From NCBI GenBank assembly GCA_937141995.1, contig CAKZQX010000225.1, positions 1 through 15,218 on the forward strand: 15,218 nucleotides of DNA. The letters are read 5' to 3'. Made by a program: the position numbers and the translations under genes. The notes under the pieces are model-generated. The model did not search any database, was not told the DNA's origin, and saw nothing but the letters and a program-made list of their open reading frames with translations. The DNA is from an uncultured Chloroflexaceae bacterium. GTDB lineage: Bacteria; Chloroflexota; Chloroflexia; Chloroflexales; Chloroflexaceae. This document shows, in pieces, positions 6,636 through 14,191 of this stretch (position 1 is the first letter of the stretch; the number at the start of each line of letters is the position of its first letter).

Positions 6636-6959
6636 TCAATTATACCGATGTCCTTCGATGCAGACCACCCCTTCCGGCCCGACGACTGCATCATGGGTGA
6701 TCCCCGGCGGTAGCTCCATCCGGTCGCCGGCGTGTAGAACCACCTGCTGTTCGTCTGCCGGCAGGCCAAACGTGATCGTTCCTGCAACCACATAGAGCAC
6801 TTTGTGATAGGGATGCGTATGCGCTCCATAGACATCGCCGGGACCATTCGACCAGCGATAGTAGTGCAGCCCTTCATCATGTAAGATCTGCCGGATGGTT
6901 GCCTCGGTTGGCGGCTGATCTTTCGCCCAGGGCGCAACCGTAACAGTAGGTGCAGGCAT
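6636..6959 (-). CDS. Small single-domain cupin protein
   Basis: The 107-residue protein has one cupin beta-barrel. Motif 1 is GAHTHPYHKVLYVVAG (45-60) with metal-type His47 and His49; the usual Glu position is Lys53, as I recall for the HxHPYHKVLY group of small cupins. Motif 2 is LHAGDRMELPPGITHDA (75-91) with His89. Such proteins bind a divalent metal or small ligands and range from isomerases and dioxygenases to storage or sensor roles, so no reaction can be assigned. AGGAGG 9 nt before ATG supports the start. A minus-strand TATAAT at 7031-7026 is a likely -10. It may be co-transcribed with the Met-rich gene 134 nt downstream, but the hairpin between them argues for partial separation. Confidence 0.85.
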   Translation of the reverse strand: MPAPTVTVAPWAKDQPPTEATIRQILHDEGLHYYRWSNGPGDVYGAHTHPYHKVLYVVAGTITFGLPADEQQVVLHAGDRMELPPGITHDAVVGPEGVVCIEGHRYN

Positions 6960-7025
6960 ACGATAATTCCTCCTGCATAAACCGAATCACAACGTTAAAC
7001 AACACTTCATCCTGGAAACAGTGTT

Positions 7026-7050
7026 ATTATACCCCCGTGTGCGCTATAAT
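7026..7050. promoter_or_regulatory. Back-to-back -10 boxes between the cupin and LuxR-type genes
   Basis: TATAAT occurs on the minus strand at 7031-7026 (toward the cupin; TGTCAT 17 nt upstream as a weak -35) and on the plus strand at 7045-7050 (toward the LuxR remnant; TGTTAT 17 nt upstream). The promoters would overlap, each -35 lying over the other's -10 or start region. An inverted repeat AACACT (7001-7006)/AGTGTT (7020-7025) sits just beside them. Confidence 0.45.
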
Positions 7051-7104
7051 GACAGGTGTAAGCGGACTATATGCCGTGGGACCGACGCGCATCAGCTTTT
7101 CAGA

Positions 7105-8325
7105 CAGTCTCTTACAACGAAGCTGTCAATCCCGCCGCCCCGGCCGGGTCTGGTGGCATGGTCACGGCTGATCACGCAACTGGATGCCGGTACCCGGCGG
7201 AAGTTGACCCTGATCGCCGCGCCGACCGGTTCCGGCAAAACTACGCTGCTGAGCGCCTGGCTCTCCTGTTTGTGCTGCGGCAACTTGGCGAACAGCAAAC
7301 CATCCAGCGGCCTATGTCGGTATGGGTGAACTGCTGTACGAGTGGAATGATCTGGACGGAGCTACGGGCCGGCTATGCAGGGGATTGAGCATGGGCAGCG
7401 CGGCGGCATGCCCGAGATTCTGTTGAGCGGCTACATGACCCTGGCGCAGGTGAAGCAGGCCCGGGGCGATGCGCCGGGTGCCACGCAGATGTGCCGGCAG
7501 GCGTTGCAGTTTGCCCGGCAAACCTATGCTCCCCGAATTATCGCGTGGATGGCGGCGCTGCAGGCGCGGCTCCGGCTGGCACAGGGGCATGTCGCCGCGG
7601 CAGTCCACTGAGCAAAGACATGCGTTTTTACACCTGAAGGCACGCCCAACTATCTACTCGAGATTGATTATATCACGCTGGCGCGGGTGCTGATTGCCCA
7701 GGGTGACACGGCGCGGGCGCTGCCTTTTCTGGAGCGTCTGCCCCAGGCGGCAGAAACCGCCGAGCGGATGCGCAGCGTCATTGAAATCCTGGCGCTTCAG
7801 GCCGTTGCGCACCGGATGTGCGGCAATCCGGCTGCGGCCCGGGCGACCCTTGAACGCGCGCTCATCCTGGCCGAACCGGAAGGTTTTGTCCATATGTTTA
7901 TCGATCTGGGAGAACTGTTTGAAAAGTTGTTGCGCCAGTGGGTGGAAACCAGGCACCAGGAAGCGGCTGATGTGCCCCATCCCATCGCGCCCTATGTCTA
8001 CCGCTTGATTGCCGTGTTTTCACAGGCGCAAGACACAACAGCAGTGACCGGAACAGAACTCCGGCGAGAACAAAGCGCGGGTGAATTCAAGGTATATAGC
8101 GACCCGGCGCAGGAGGAGTTCTCAGAACCTCCTGCGGCATTAAGCCGGCGCGAATACGAGGTTCTGCATTGAAATGCCTTTGAAAAACCCAACCAGGAAA
8201 TTGCCCGCGAACTGGTGGTTGCTATGAGTACCATCAAGAAACATATCAATAATATTTACACGAAACTTGAGGTACACAGTCGTACGCAGGCGTTGGCCCG
8301 GGCCAGGGTACTGCACCTGTTGTAA
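7105..8325 (+). pseudogene. Degraded LuxR-family regulator of the MalT type (ATPase-TPR-HTH)
   Basis: The N-terminal part in one frame (7111-7260) reads LTTKLSIPPPRPG, then RKLTLIAAPTGSGKTTLLSAWL with an intact Walker A. The protein then jumps, with a frame change somewhere at 7260-7300, straight to the TPR region (AYVGMGELLYEWNDLDGA, from 7310), so the rest of the ATPase and much of the TPR region, several hundred residues in full-length relatives, are missing. A one-base loss near 7371-7374 returns the frame to MQGIEHGQRGGMPEILLSGY. An in-frame TGA at 7609-7611 sits where relatives have Trp, and a second TGA at 8170-8172 sits inside the HTH (after SRREYEVLH). The rest of the LuxR HTH continues in the same frame to TAA 8323-8325 (NQEIAREL, STIKKHINNIYTKLEV). 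The true start is unclear; ATG 7071 in another frame may be the old start. The HTH itself is well preserved, suggesting recent decay. Confidence 0.85.
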
Positions 8326-8423
8326 CGACTGCAGCACCCTGACTATCACAGCATCACAGCATCCTGGTAAACAACCCGATCACAGCATATCGCTGTCAGC
8401 ACAAGGTTGTACTAGGGCAGACG

Positions 8424-8693
8424 CTACTCTGCCGTTTCTGCTTCGCTGTGCCCATTCAAACTTCGTTCTACTTCCGGAGCAAACTTCATACCCAACTCGG
8501 CCAGTTCACGCAGATCCGTAAACAGACTGATATCGAGGATAATGCCGGCCGGGTAGCCCTTCTGAGTGACGATAATGGGCTTGCGCTTGGTACGTGAACG
8601 CTTGACCAGAGTGGCCAACGATGAAGCAGCGCGCGAAATAGGCACCACTCCGTCAGTAAGATCGACTTCTAGAATTGCCTTGTTCGTATCCAT
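8424..8693 (-). CDS. Phd/YefM-like type II antitoxin, apparently orphan
   Basis: The 89-residue protein has the Phd/YefM pattern: VVPISRAASSLATLVKRSRT (N-terminal DNA-binding helices), KRKPIIVTQKGYPAGIILD (central strand and turn) and an acidic C-terminal tail (EVERSLNGHSEAETAE) of the kind that wraps a RelE/Doc-type toxin. Antitoxins of this family also repress their own promoter. ATG 8693 has GAGAG 7 nt upstream. No toxin gene is found: only 98 bp separate its end from the LuxR remnant on the opposite strand, and no toxin-like frame lies upstream. It may be a solitary regulator, or the survivor of a broken module. Confidence 0.8.
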   Translation of the reverse strand: MDTNKAILEVDLTDGVVPISRAASSLATLVKRSRTKRKPIIVTQKGYPAGIILDISLFTDLRELAELGMKFAPEVERSLNGHSEAETAE

Positions 8694-9251
8694 AACTACA
8701 CTCTCAATCTATCACATGAATATTGGTGGCAGCCAGTTTATGCCTGACCCCATCCGCCATTACCGATACACGTCACAGAGTACTTTCCCCAAACCGCGCG
8801 CTATTTCGCAACGGTCATAAACGGGCAAAGATGGACCTGGTATTATAGCACATTTTCCTGCTGTCGTAACGGGTCCAGCGTAGCGAAACTTATAGCGTGG
8901 GAAAAACCACCATGCCGTTACAGCTTTGCATAGAGTGTGCCGGCATTCTCCGGCAGCGTAGTGTAATCCTTCATTTCAAAGCCTTTACCAGTTTTTTACT
9001 TGTATCCGTATTATACAGTATTCGCTCCATTACTGCAATACATTTGGCGGCATATTTGGAAAAGAAACAGCGTATGAGACTTCTTCCACGCATATGTATT
9101 CCACAAGACGCTGGAGTAGCGCATGCTGACTGATGCAAAGTATGTGGTAGTATTAAGCAAATTCTGTGTTTCGTGTCAGGCCCGGGGAGGATATGGCGTA
9201 TGTGTTCTATACTGTAATCTATGTTTGAATATACCTTGAGGAGGGTGGATT
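8694..9251. other. 558-bp region without a recognisable gene
   Basis: This lies between the antitoxin start and the FAH-like gene start, and its right half looks more A+T-rich than the neighbourhood. Short frames (for example 8897-9133 on plus) have no family features or ribosome site. A 6-bp inverted repeat TGCCGG/CCGGCA is at 8938-8955 and a T6 run near 8993-8998, but they do not form one terminator. TATACT (9208-9213) could be a -10 for the FAH-like gene but lacks a good -35. It may be the remains of older genes too decayed to read. Confidence 0.55.
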
Positions 9252-10280
9252 GTGCGACTTGTAACATTCGTGCCGATGGATAAACAACCGCGCGCCGGAA
9301 TTCTGCTTGGTCCGGCCGTAATCGATCTGGCCGCCGCCGCGCCGCTCGTCCTGGAAGATGTCGCGGGGTTAACCTGGGATATGGTGAGTCTGTTACGTGG
9401 CACACAAACGGATGTAAGTCTTGAGGATATTGCGCTGATCCAGGATGCGGTGATCAGCCTGGTCGGTAACGATCTTGACCTGGATGCGGAGATGACCGGG
9501 AATGGCAGTCGCAATCGGGGCATGACCGGGAGCATTTCTATCGGTGGTGCCGAGATGCTGCTGCCGTTGGAACATGTACGGTTGCATGCACCGTTACCCC
9601 ATCCACACAGCCTGCGCATGTTCGATACCTTCCCCCAGCATGCGCAGATGATCCGGCAGCTTCAGGGACGGACGCTGCCACCGGCATGGTATCATCACCC
9701 GGCATTTGTCTTTGGTAATCACAGCAGCGTGTATGGACCTTTTGAAGATATTCCGATACCAGGTACGGAAGCACTCGACTATGCCCTGGAAATTGCCTGT
9801 GTCATTGGGCGCGAAGGACGCGATATTGCTGTTGATGAAGCCGCAGAGTATATTGCCGGGTATATGATTATGAATGCCTGGAGTGCCCGTGATATCCAGG
9901 CCGGCGAAGATATCTCCGGGTTGGGGGCGGCAAAAGCGCGTGATTTTGCGACATCGCTTGGCCCCTGGCTGGTAACCCCGGATGAATTGGAACTGTATGC
10001 GGATGATGACGGCCGCCTCACCGTAAATATGCTGGCGCGCGTGAATGGTATCGAGCAGTCACGGGGCAACGCTGCCGGCATGCATTTTCCCTTTGGGCAG
10101 ATGATTGCCCACGCCAGTCGGGATGTCACGCTCTATCCCGGCGATGTGTTGAGCAGCGGCACGGTTGGGGGTGGATGCCTGGCAGAAATAACGCATGGGC
10201 AGGGTCCGTGGCTTGCGCCGGGTGATATCGTTGAACTGGAGATAACCGAACTGGGAATATTACACAATCGGATTGTGTGA
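9252..10280 (+). CDS. FAH-family (fumarylacetoacetate hydrolase-like) protein with altered metal site
   Basis: The 342-residue protein has an N-terminal domain (about 1-115) and a full-length FAH C-terminal domain (about 115-340). FAH enzymes hydrolyse or decarboxylate C-C bonds of acylpyruvate-like compounds using Mg2+/Ca2+. Family landmarks are SLRMFDTFPQHAQMI (120-134), ALDYALEIACVIGREGRDI (174-192), AEYIAGYMIMNAWSARDIQ (197-215), KARDFATSLGPWLVTPDEL (228-246) and the closing SSGTVGGG. The catalytic-type His130 and Lys228 are kept. Compared with mouse FAH ligands as I recall them (D126, E199, E201, D233), the positions here are Met123, Ala178, Glu180 and Ala209, so three ligands appear lost. 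GTG 9252 is preceded by GAGGAGGG (9238-9245) at 6 nt, so the gene looks well expressed. It is probably monocistronic and flanked by decayed regulators. The substrate is unknown, and it may not be a metal hydrolase at all. Confidence 0.88.
   Translation: MRLVTFVPMDKQPRAGILLGPAVIDLAAAAPLVLEDVAGLTWDMVSLLRGTQTDVSLEDIALIQDAVISLVGNDLDLDAEMTGNGSRNRGMTGSISIGGAEMLLPLEHVRLHAPLPHPHSLRMFDTFPQHAQMIRQLQGRTLPPAWYHHPAFVFGNHSSVYGPFEDIPIPGTEALDYALEIACVIGREGRDIAVDEAAEYIAGYMIMNAWSARDIQAGEDISGLGAAKARDFATSLGPWLVTPDELELYADDDGRLTVNMLARVNGIEQSRGNAAGMHFPFGQMIAHASRDVTLYPGDVLSSGTVGGGCLAEITHGQGPWLAPGDIVELEITELGILHNRIV
10262..10278. promoter_or_regulatory. 17-bp perfect palindrome over the FAH-like gene's stop codon
   Basis: ACACAATC-G-GATTGTGT is a perfect inverted repeat with a 1-bp centre that overlaps the stop codon at 10278-10280. 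It resembles a protein-binding site more than a terminator (no room for a good loop, no T-run). No regulator is known. Confidence 0.35.
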
Positions 10281-10426
10281 TACTTAAATCTATGTATACT
10301 GGTCAATTGTAATCAGCAGACGATCGGGTGTACGATTGCCAGAGCGATCATACCAGTATTCCGACAAGCCATGAGCCATGCCTGGGCAACCTGATTGCGG
10401 TACAATACATCTGCCCTGTTTATAAG

Positions 10427-11413
10427 ATGGTCATGATACGTAAAACGACAATACATTCGTATAGCCGACTTGATATGGTTTCTCTCGGGCTGATTACCAG
10501 CATCTCTATTGTTACCGGGCAAATCGGCCTCTTCTTTGCCACTGAATACGGGCATGGCACTCTGGTATGGCCCCCGGCAGGGATTGCACTGGCAGCACTC
10601 ATTCTCTATGGGTATCGGTTCTGGCCGGGCATTTTTCCGGGAACTGTTCTGCTGAACCTGACGATTGGGGCGCCCCTGGTTGTCATATGTAATTTGGCGG
10701 TGGGCAATGTCCTGGGCGCATTGCTTGGAACATATCTGCTTAAACGGTTGGTGGATTTTCGCGCCGCGCTTGAGCGTCTGCAGGATGCGCTGGGCTTGAT
10801 TATCTATGCGGCCGGCATCAACACCCTCATCATCCCGACGTCTGGCATTATCAGCCGGCTCCTGACGAGTGGATTGCCCTGGGAGGTATCCGGGTTGGCC
10901 TGGTTGATCTGGTGGATGAGCGATGCCGTCGGCGTCCTGCTTATCGCTCCGGTCATTCTCAGTTGGGCGGCGCATCCGCGTGTTGACACCACTCCCCGAC
11001 GTTTAATCAAAGTCAGTCTCCTGCTCTTGCTTACCATGCTGGTCAGTATTACGGTGTATAGCGATCTCTTCTACCGGCAAACCTATCTGCTCCTCACTTA
11101 CACCATCTTTCTGCTGGTTATCTGGACCGCACTGCGGTTTAGGCAACGGGGTGCAGGCGGGAACATTGGAGCCATCCGATCAAAACCGGTCTCTATGCGG
11201 GTGGGCGGATCGAACACTATTACGATATTACCGCGCGCAAACGTACGGAAGATGCGCTGCAGGAGAATCAGCGCTTTATTCACCGGATTACCGATGCCAC
11301 CTCCGCAATTCTGTACCTCTTTGATCTGGTACAACAGTGCAACGTCTACTTCAACCATGAATTTGGCACCATCCTGGGCTATACTCAGCAAGAGATCCGG
11401 ATCATGGGAATGA
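10427..11413 (+). pseudogene. MASE1 membrane-sensor portion of a disrupted histidine kinase
   Basis: The frame encodes about seven hydrophobic segments typical of the MASE1 sensor domain, with signatures TLVWPPAGIALAALILYGYR, FWPGIFPGTVLLNLTIG, WWMSDAVGVLLIAPVIL and TYLLLTYTIFLLVIWTALRF. After about 11150 (ALRFRQRGA) family similarity stops, and the rest of the frame to TGA 11411-11413 is out-of-phase reading of PAS sequence. The true continuation is in another frame (next entry). The start is uncertain: ATG 10427 or 10433 precedes the first membrane segment, while GTG 10328 would add 33 unlikely residues; none has a convincing ribosome site. The intact ancestor would have been MASE1-PAS-PAS-HisKA_2-HATPase. 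A MASE1-only product could still be made, with no signalling output. Confidence 0.8.
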
Positions 11414-12210
11414 ACTTTTTTGCCGAGAAAATGCATCCCGATGATCTGGCCCGTCTATCCGAGCATGTTCAGCAGGTTGTGGCCCTGGCCGATGATGAGA
11501 TCATTGAGCCTGACTACCGGATGAAGAATGCGGGTGGCGAATGGCGCTGGCTCTCCAGCCGGGAAATTATTTTTACGCGTACACCGGAAGGGCAACCGCA
11601 TGTGGTCCTGAGTCTGTTTCGCCTGCAGGCGCGGTATACGAATGATCGCCACGCCCTGGAAATGTTTCGGGAGAGCCAGGATCGGGTGCAGTCAATGGCC
11701 CTGGTTCACCAGAAGTTGTACCAGTCGGCGGATCTGGCCCGCTTTGATTTTGCCGAATGTTTGCGCAGCCTGACAACCTCTCTGCTGCGTTCATACCAGA
11801 CAGATACCCACTCCGTCACGCTGACAATTCTGGTCGATGACCTGTTCCTCGATATCGATCAGGCCATTCGCTGCGGGTTGATTATTAACGAACTGATTTC
11901 AAACAATCTCAAGTATGCCTTTCCAGATAATCGTGCCGGCAAAATTCAGATTGAACTACGTCGCACTGTTGATAATTAACTCATGTTGAGCGTGCATGAC
12001 AATGGTATTGGCCTGTCACCGGATATCGACCTGACGACACATAAAACTCTCGGGGTACAACTCGCCAGTACCCTGACAACCCAACTCGGCAGATCTATCA
12101 CTATTGAACGCGACAACGATACAACATGTATGATAGTATTCACGCCGACATACCACGAGGAGAGGGAAAATCATTATGAATACAGCAAGTATCCTGGTGG
12201 TCGAAGATGA
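11182..12210 (+). pseudogene. PAS-HisKA_2-HATPase portion of the disrupted kinase, phosphoacceptor segment missing
   Basis: In a different frame from the MASE1 part, the sequence runs from a PAC tail (YAGGRIEHYYDITARKRTED, from about 11194) into a PAS domain (QRFIHRITDATSAILYLFDL ... MHPDDLARL ... EWRWLSSREIIFTRTPEGQ). At about 11607-11622 it jumps in frame from GQPHVVLS to LFRLQARYTNDRHALEMF. Relatives have a linker and the HxVKNNLQ phosphoacceptor motif here, so that histidine appears deleted. The rest of HisKA_2 and the N-box (LIINELISNNLKYAF) follow. A TAA at 11977-11979 interrupts the ATPase domain after RRTVDN, at what looks like a former Gln codon. The frame then continues LMLSVHDNGIGLSPD ... 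THKTLGVQLASTL to TGA 12210, overlapping the next gene by 35 nt. Several independent lesions make it a pseudogene. Confidence 0.82.
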
Positions 12211-14122
12211 AAGCATCGTCGCAATGGATATTCAAAGCATGCTGGAACTGCTGGGATACACAGTTCTGGACACTGTATCAACCGGGATAGCAGCGATCCG
12301 GAAAACCGCAGAACTGCGCCCGGACCTGGTGCTGATGGATATCCGCCTCAGAGGAGACATGGATGGGATTGAGGCCGCCGGGCAGATCCGCACACGGTTC
12401 CATGTTCCGATCATTTATCTGACGGCCTATGCGGATGATGAAGCGGTGCAGCGTGCCCGATTAACCGAGCCGTTCGGCTATATTTTAAAGCCGTTTGGGG
12501 AAAAAGAGTTACATGTAACGATTGAGATGGCGCTGTACAAATCGAAGATGGATCATGTGTTACGCGAGAGCGAACAGCGTTTTGCGACAACCTTAAAGAG
12601 TATTGGTGATGCAGTGATTGTCACCGATGTTACCGGGCGAATTACCTTTATGAATGCGGTTGCCGAGACATTGACCCAGTGGAACCAGGCGGAAGGTATC
12701 GGCAAACTTCTCACGGAGGTGTTGCACATTATCGATGAGGAAACTGGTATTCATGCCGAAGATCCCATCACCCGGGCTCTTCAGCAGAATACGGTTGTCG
12801 GGTTACTCGGCCGGCCCCTGCTACGCGCCCGCGACGGGACAACTATTCCTATTGACGACAGCGCAGCCCCAATCCGGGACAACTGGGGCAACCTGACGGG
12901 CGGCGTGCTGGTGTTTCGGGATATTACGGAGCAGCGGCAGGCCGAATTGCAGCGCCTGGCAATCGAACGCAAACTGCTGGAGACCCAGAAACTGGAAAGC
13001 CTGGGCTTGCTTGCCGGGGGCATCGCCCACGACTTCAACAATTTGCTGGTGGCAATCCTGGGTAATGCCGACCTGGCCCTGCTTGATCTGGAAACCAACT
13101 CACCGGCCCGGACCAGTATTGACCGCATCATCATCGGCGCGCGCCGGGCCGCTGAACTGACCCGGCAGATGCTGGCCTATGCCGGCAAGGGCCGCATGGA
13201 GATACAATTCCTTGATCTCAACACGCTGATTACTGAGATGACGACGCTGATGCAGATCTCTATCCCGAAGAGTGCCACCATCACCTACCAGCTTACGCCC
13301 CAACTGCCGGCAATCAAGACTGATGCAATTCAGATCCACCAGATCATTATGAATCTGGTAGTCAATGCCGCCGAAGCGCTTGGCGAAAGCCCCGGCACGA
13401 TTACCATAACCACTGGTGTTATGCATGCCACACGTATGTTTCTCGATGAAACCCACCCTGGCGGTGACTTACCGGAAGGAAGGTATGTCTACCTGGAAAT
13501 TGCCGATACCGGTTCGGGGATGGATGCAGCCACACAGCAGAAGATTTTCGATCCCTTCTTTACGACCAAATTTACCGGGCGGGGACTGGGCCTGGCAGCC
13601 GTGCTGGGAATTGTACGTGAGCATCAAGGTACGCTCCGGGTCTGGAGCATGCCGGGTCAGGGGACTAACTTTCGGGTGCTGTTTCCCTGTCAGACCGATA
13701 CCGCCACGTCACCCACCGTGGCATCTTTGCCCCACACTTCGGACAAACCCGGCAACGGCACAGTACTGGTCATTGATGATGAAGATCAGGTACGCATGGT
13801 GACGGTCCAGATGCTGCAACGCTCCGGGTTTAATGTTCTGACAGCCAGTGACGGTTCCGGCGGGATCGAGCTGTTCCAAAATTATGCCGGCACAATTAGC
13901 TGCGTTCTGCTGGATATAACGATGCCGAGGATCAGCGGTGAAGCGGTGTTTCGCGCAATTCGCCGGATCAAGCCCGATGTCCGCATTCTCCTGATCAGTG
14001 GGCATAGTGAGCAGACCATGGTCAGTCATTTTGTTGAGCAGCAGCACGTCAGATTCCTGCAAAAGCCGTTTACATCGCAGACCCTACTCCAGCAGGTGCA
14101 GCAGCTTCAGGAAGATGCATAA
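12176..14122 (+). CDS. Hybrid sensor kinase/response regulator: REC-PAS-HisKA-HATPase-REC
   Basis: The 648-residue cytoplasmic protein is complete and unbroken. REC1 (about 4-122) has the acid pair Glu10-Asp11, phosphoacceptor Asp55 (LVLMDIRL), Thr83 and Lys105 (LKPFG). The PAS domain (about 132-250) ends VFRDITEQRQAE. HisKA has GGIAHDFNN with His285. The ATPase domain has the N-box around Asn397 (MNLVVNAAEAL), G1 DTGSGM (444-449), F-box FDPFFTTK (458-465) and G2 GRGLGLA (468-474). REC2 (about 528-645) has Asp534-Asp535, Asp580 (CVLLDITMP), Ser608 and Lys630. ATG 12176 follows a GAGGAGAGGG tract (12157-12166), about 9 nt from its end. It overlaps the end of the broken MASE1/HisKA_2 kinase gene, which implies a former two-gene phosphorelay in which REC1 took phosphate from that kinase. 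REC2 may receive phosphate from His285. There is no DNA-binding output domain. Confidence 0.95.
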   Translation: MNTASILVVEDESIVAMDIQSMLELLGYTVLDTVSTGIAAIRKTAELRPDLVLMDIRLRGDMDGIEAAGQIRTRFHVPIIYLTAYADDEAVQRARLTEPFGYILKPFGEKELHVTIEMALYKSKMDHVLRESEQRFATTLKSIGDAVIVTDVTGRITFMNAVAETLTQWNQAEGIGKLLTEVLHIIDEETGIHAEDPITRALQQNTVVGLLGRPLLRARDGTTIPIDDSAAPIRDNWGNLTGGVLVFRDITEQRQAELQRLAIERKLLETQKLESLGLLAGGIAHDFNNLLVAILGNADLALLDLETNSPARTSIDRIIIGARRAAELTRQMLAYAGKGRMEIQFLDLNTLITEMTTLMQISIPKSATITYQLTPQLPAIKTDAIQIHQIIMNLVVNAAEALGESPGTITITTGVMHATRMFLDETHPGGDLPEGRYVYLEIADTGSGMDAATQQKIFDPFFTTKFTGRGLGLAAVLGIVREHQGTLRVWSMPGQGTNFRVLFPCQTDTATSPTVASLPHTSDKPGNGTVLVIDDEDQVRMVTVQMLQRSGFNVLTASDGSGGIELFQNYAGTISCVLLDITMPRISGEAVFRAIRRIKPDVRILLISGHSEQTMVSHFVEQQHVRFLQKPFTSQTLLQQVQQLQEDA

Positions 14123-14148
14123 CCGACGCACACAGTCCGGGAGAGCAC

Positions 14149-14177
14149 TTGCGTAGCGCGTGGCCTTCTGGTATAGT
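14149..14177 (+). promoter_or_regulatory. Candidate promoter of the methyltransferase gene
   Basis: TTGCGT (14149-14154) and TATAGT (14172-14177) are separated by exactly 17 nt. Transcription would begin about 7 nt before the ATG at 14192, giving an almost leaderless mRNA. This agrees with the absence of a Shine-Dalgarno sequence there. Confidence 0.5.
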
Positions 14178-14191
14178 GCCTCCCCGATACG

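Noticed and set aside
7609..8172. Stop-codon reassignment or readthrough to explain the in-frame TGA and TAA codons in the LuxR-type and MASE1-kinase genes
   Set aside because: TGA and TAA act as ordinary stops elsewhere in the window (cupin, sigma factor, zinc-ribbon tail). The interrupted genes also carry frameshifts and deletions, so decay is the simpler explanation.
8938..8998. Inverted repeat TGCCGG/CCGGCA followed by a T6 run as an intrinsic terminator
   Set aside because: The T-run lies about 40 bp after the 6-bp stem, too far to form one terminator, and no gene ends there.
8897..9133. Small plus-strand frame in the gap before the FAH-like gene
   Set aside because: No Shine-Dalgarno site, no recognisable motif and atypical composition; not convincing as a gene or as a toxin for the nearby antitoxin.
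10328..10426. GTG 10328 as the true start of the MASE1 protein
   Set aside because: The extra 33 residues are not membrane-like and do not resemble MASE1 N-termini, and there is no ribosome site; the ATG at 10427 or 10433 is closer to the first membrane helix.
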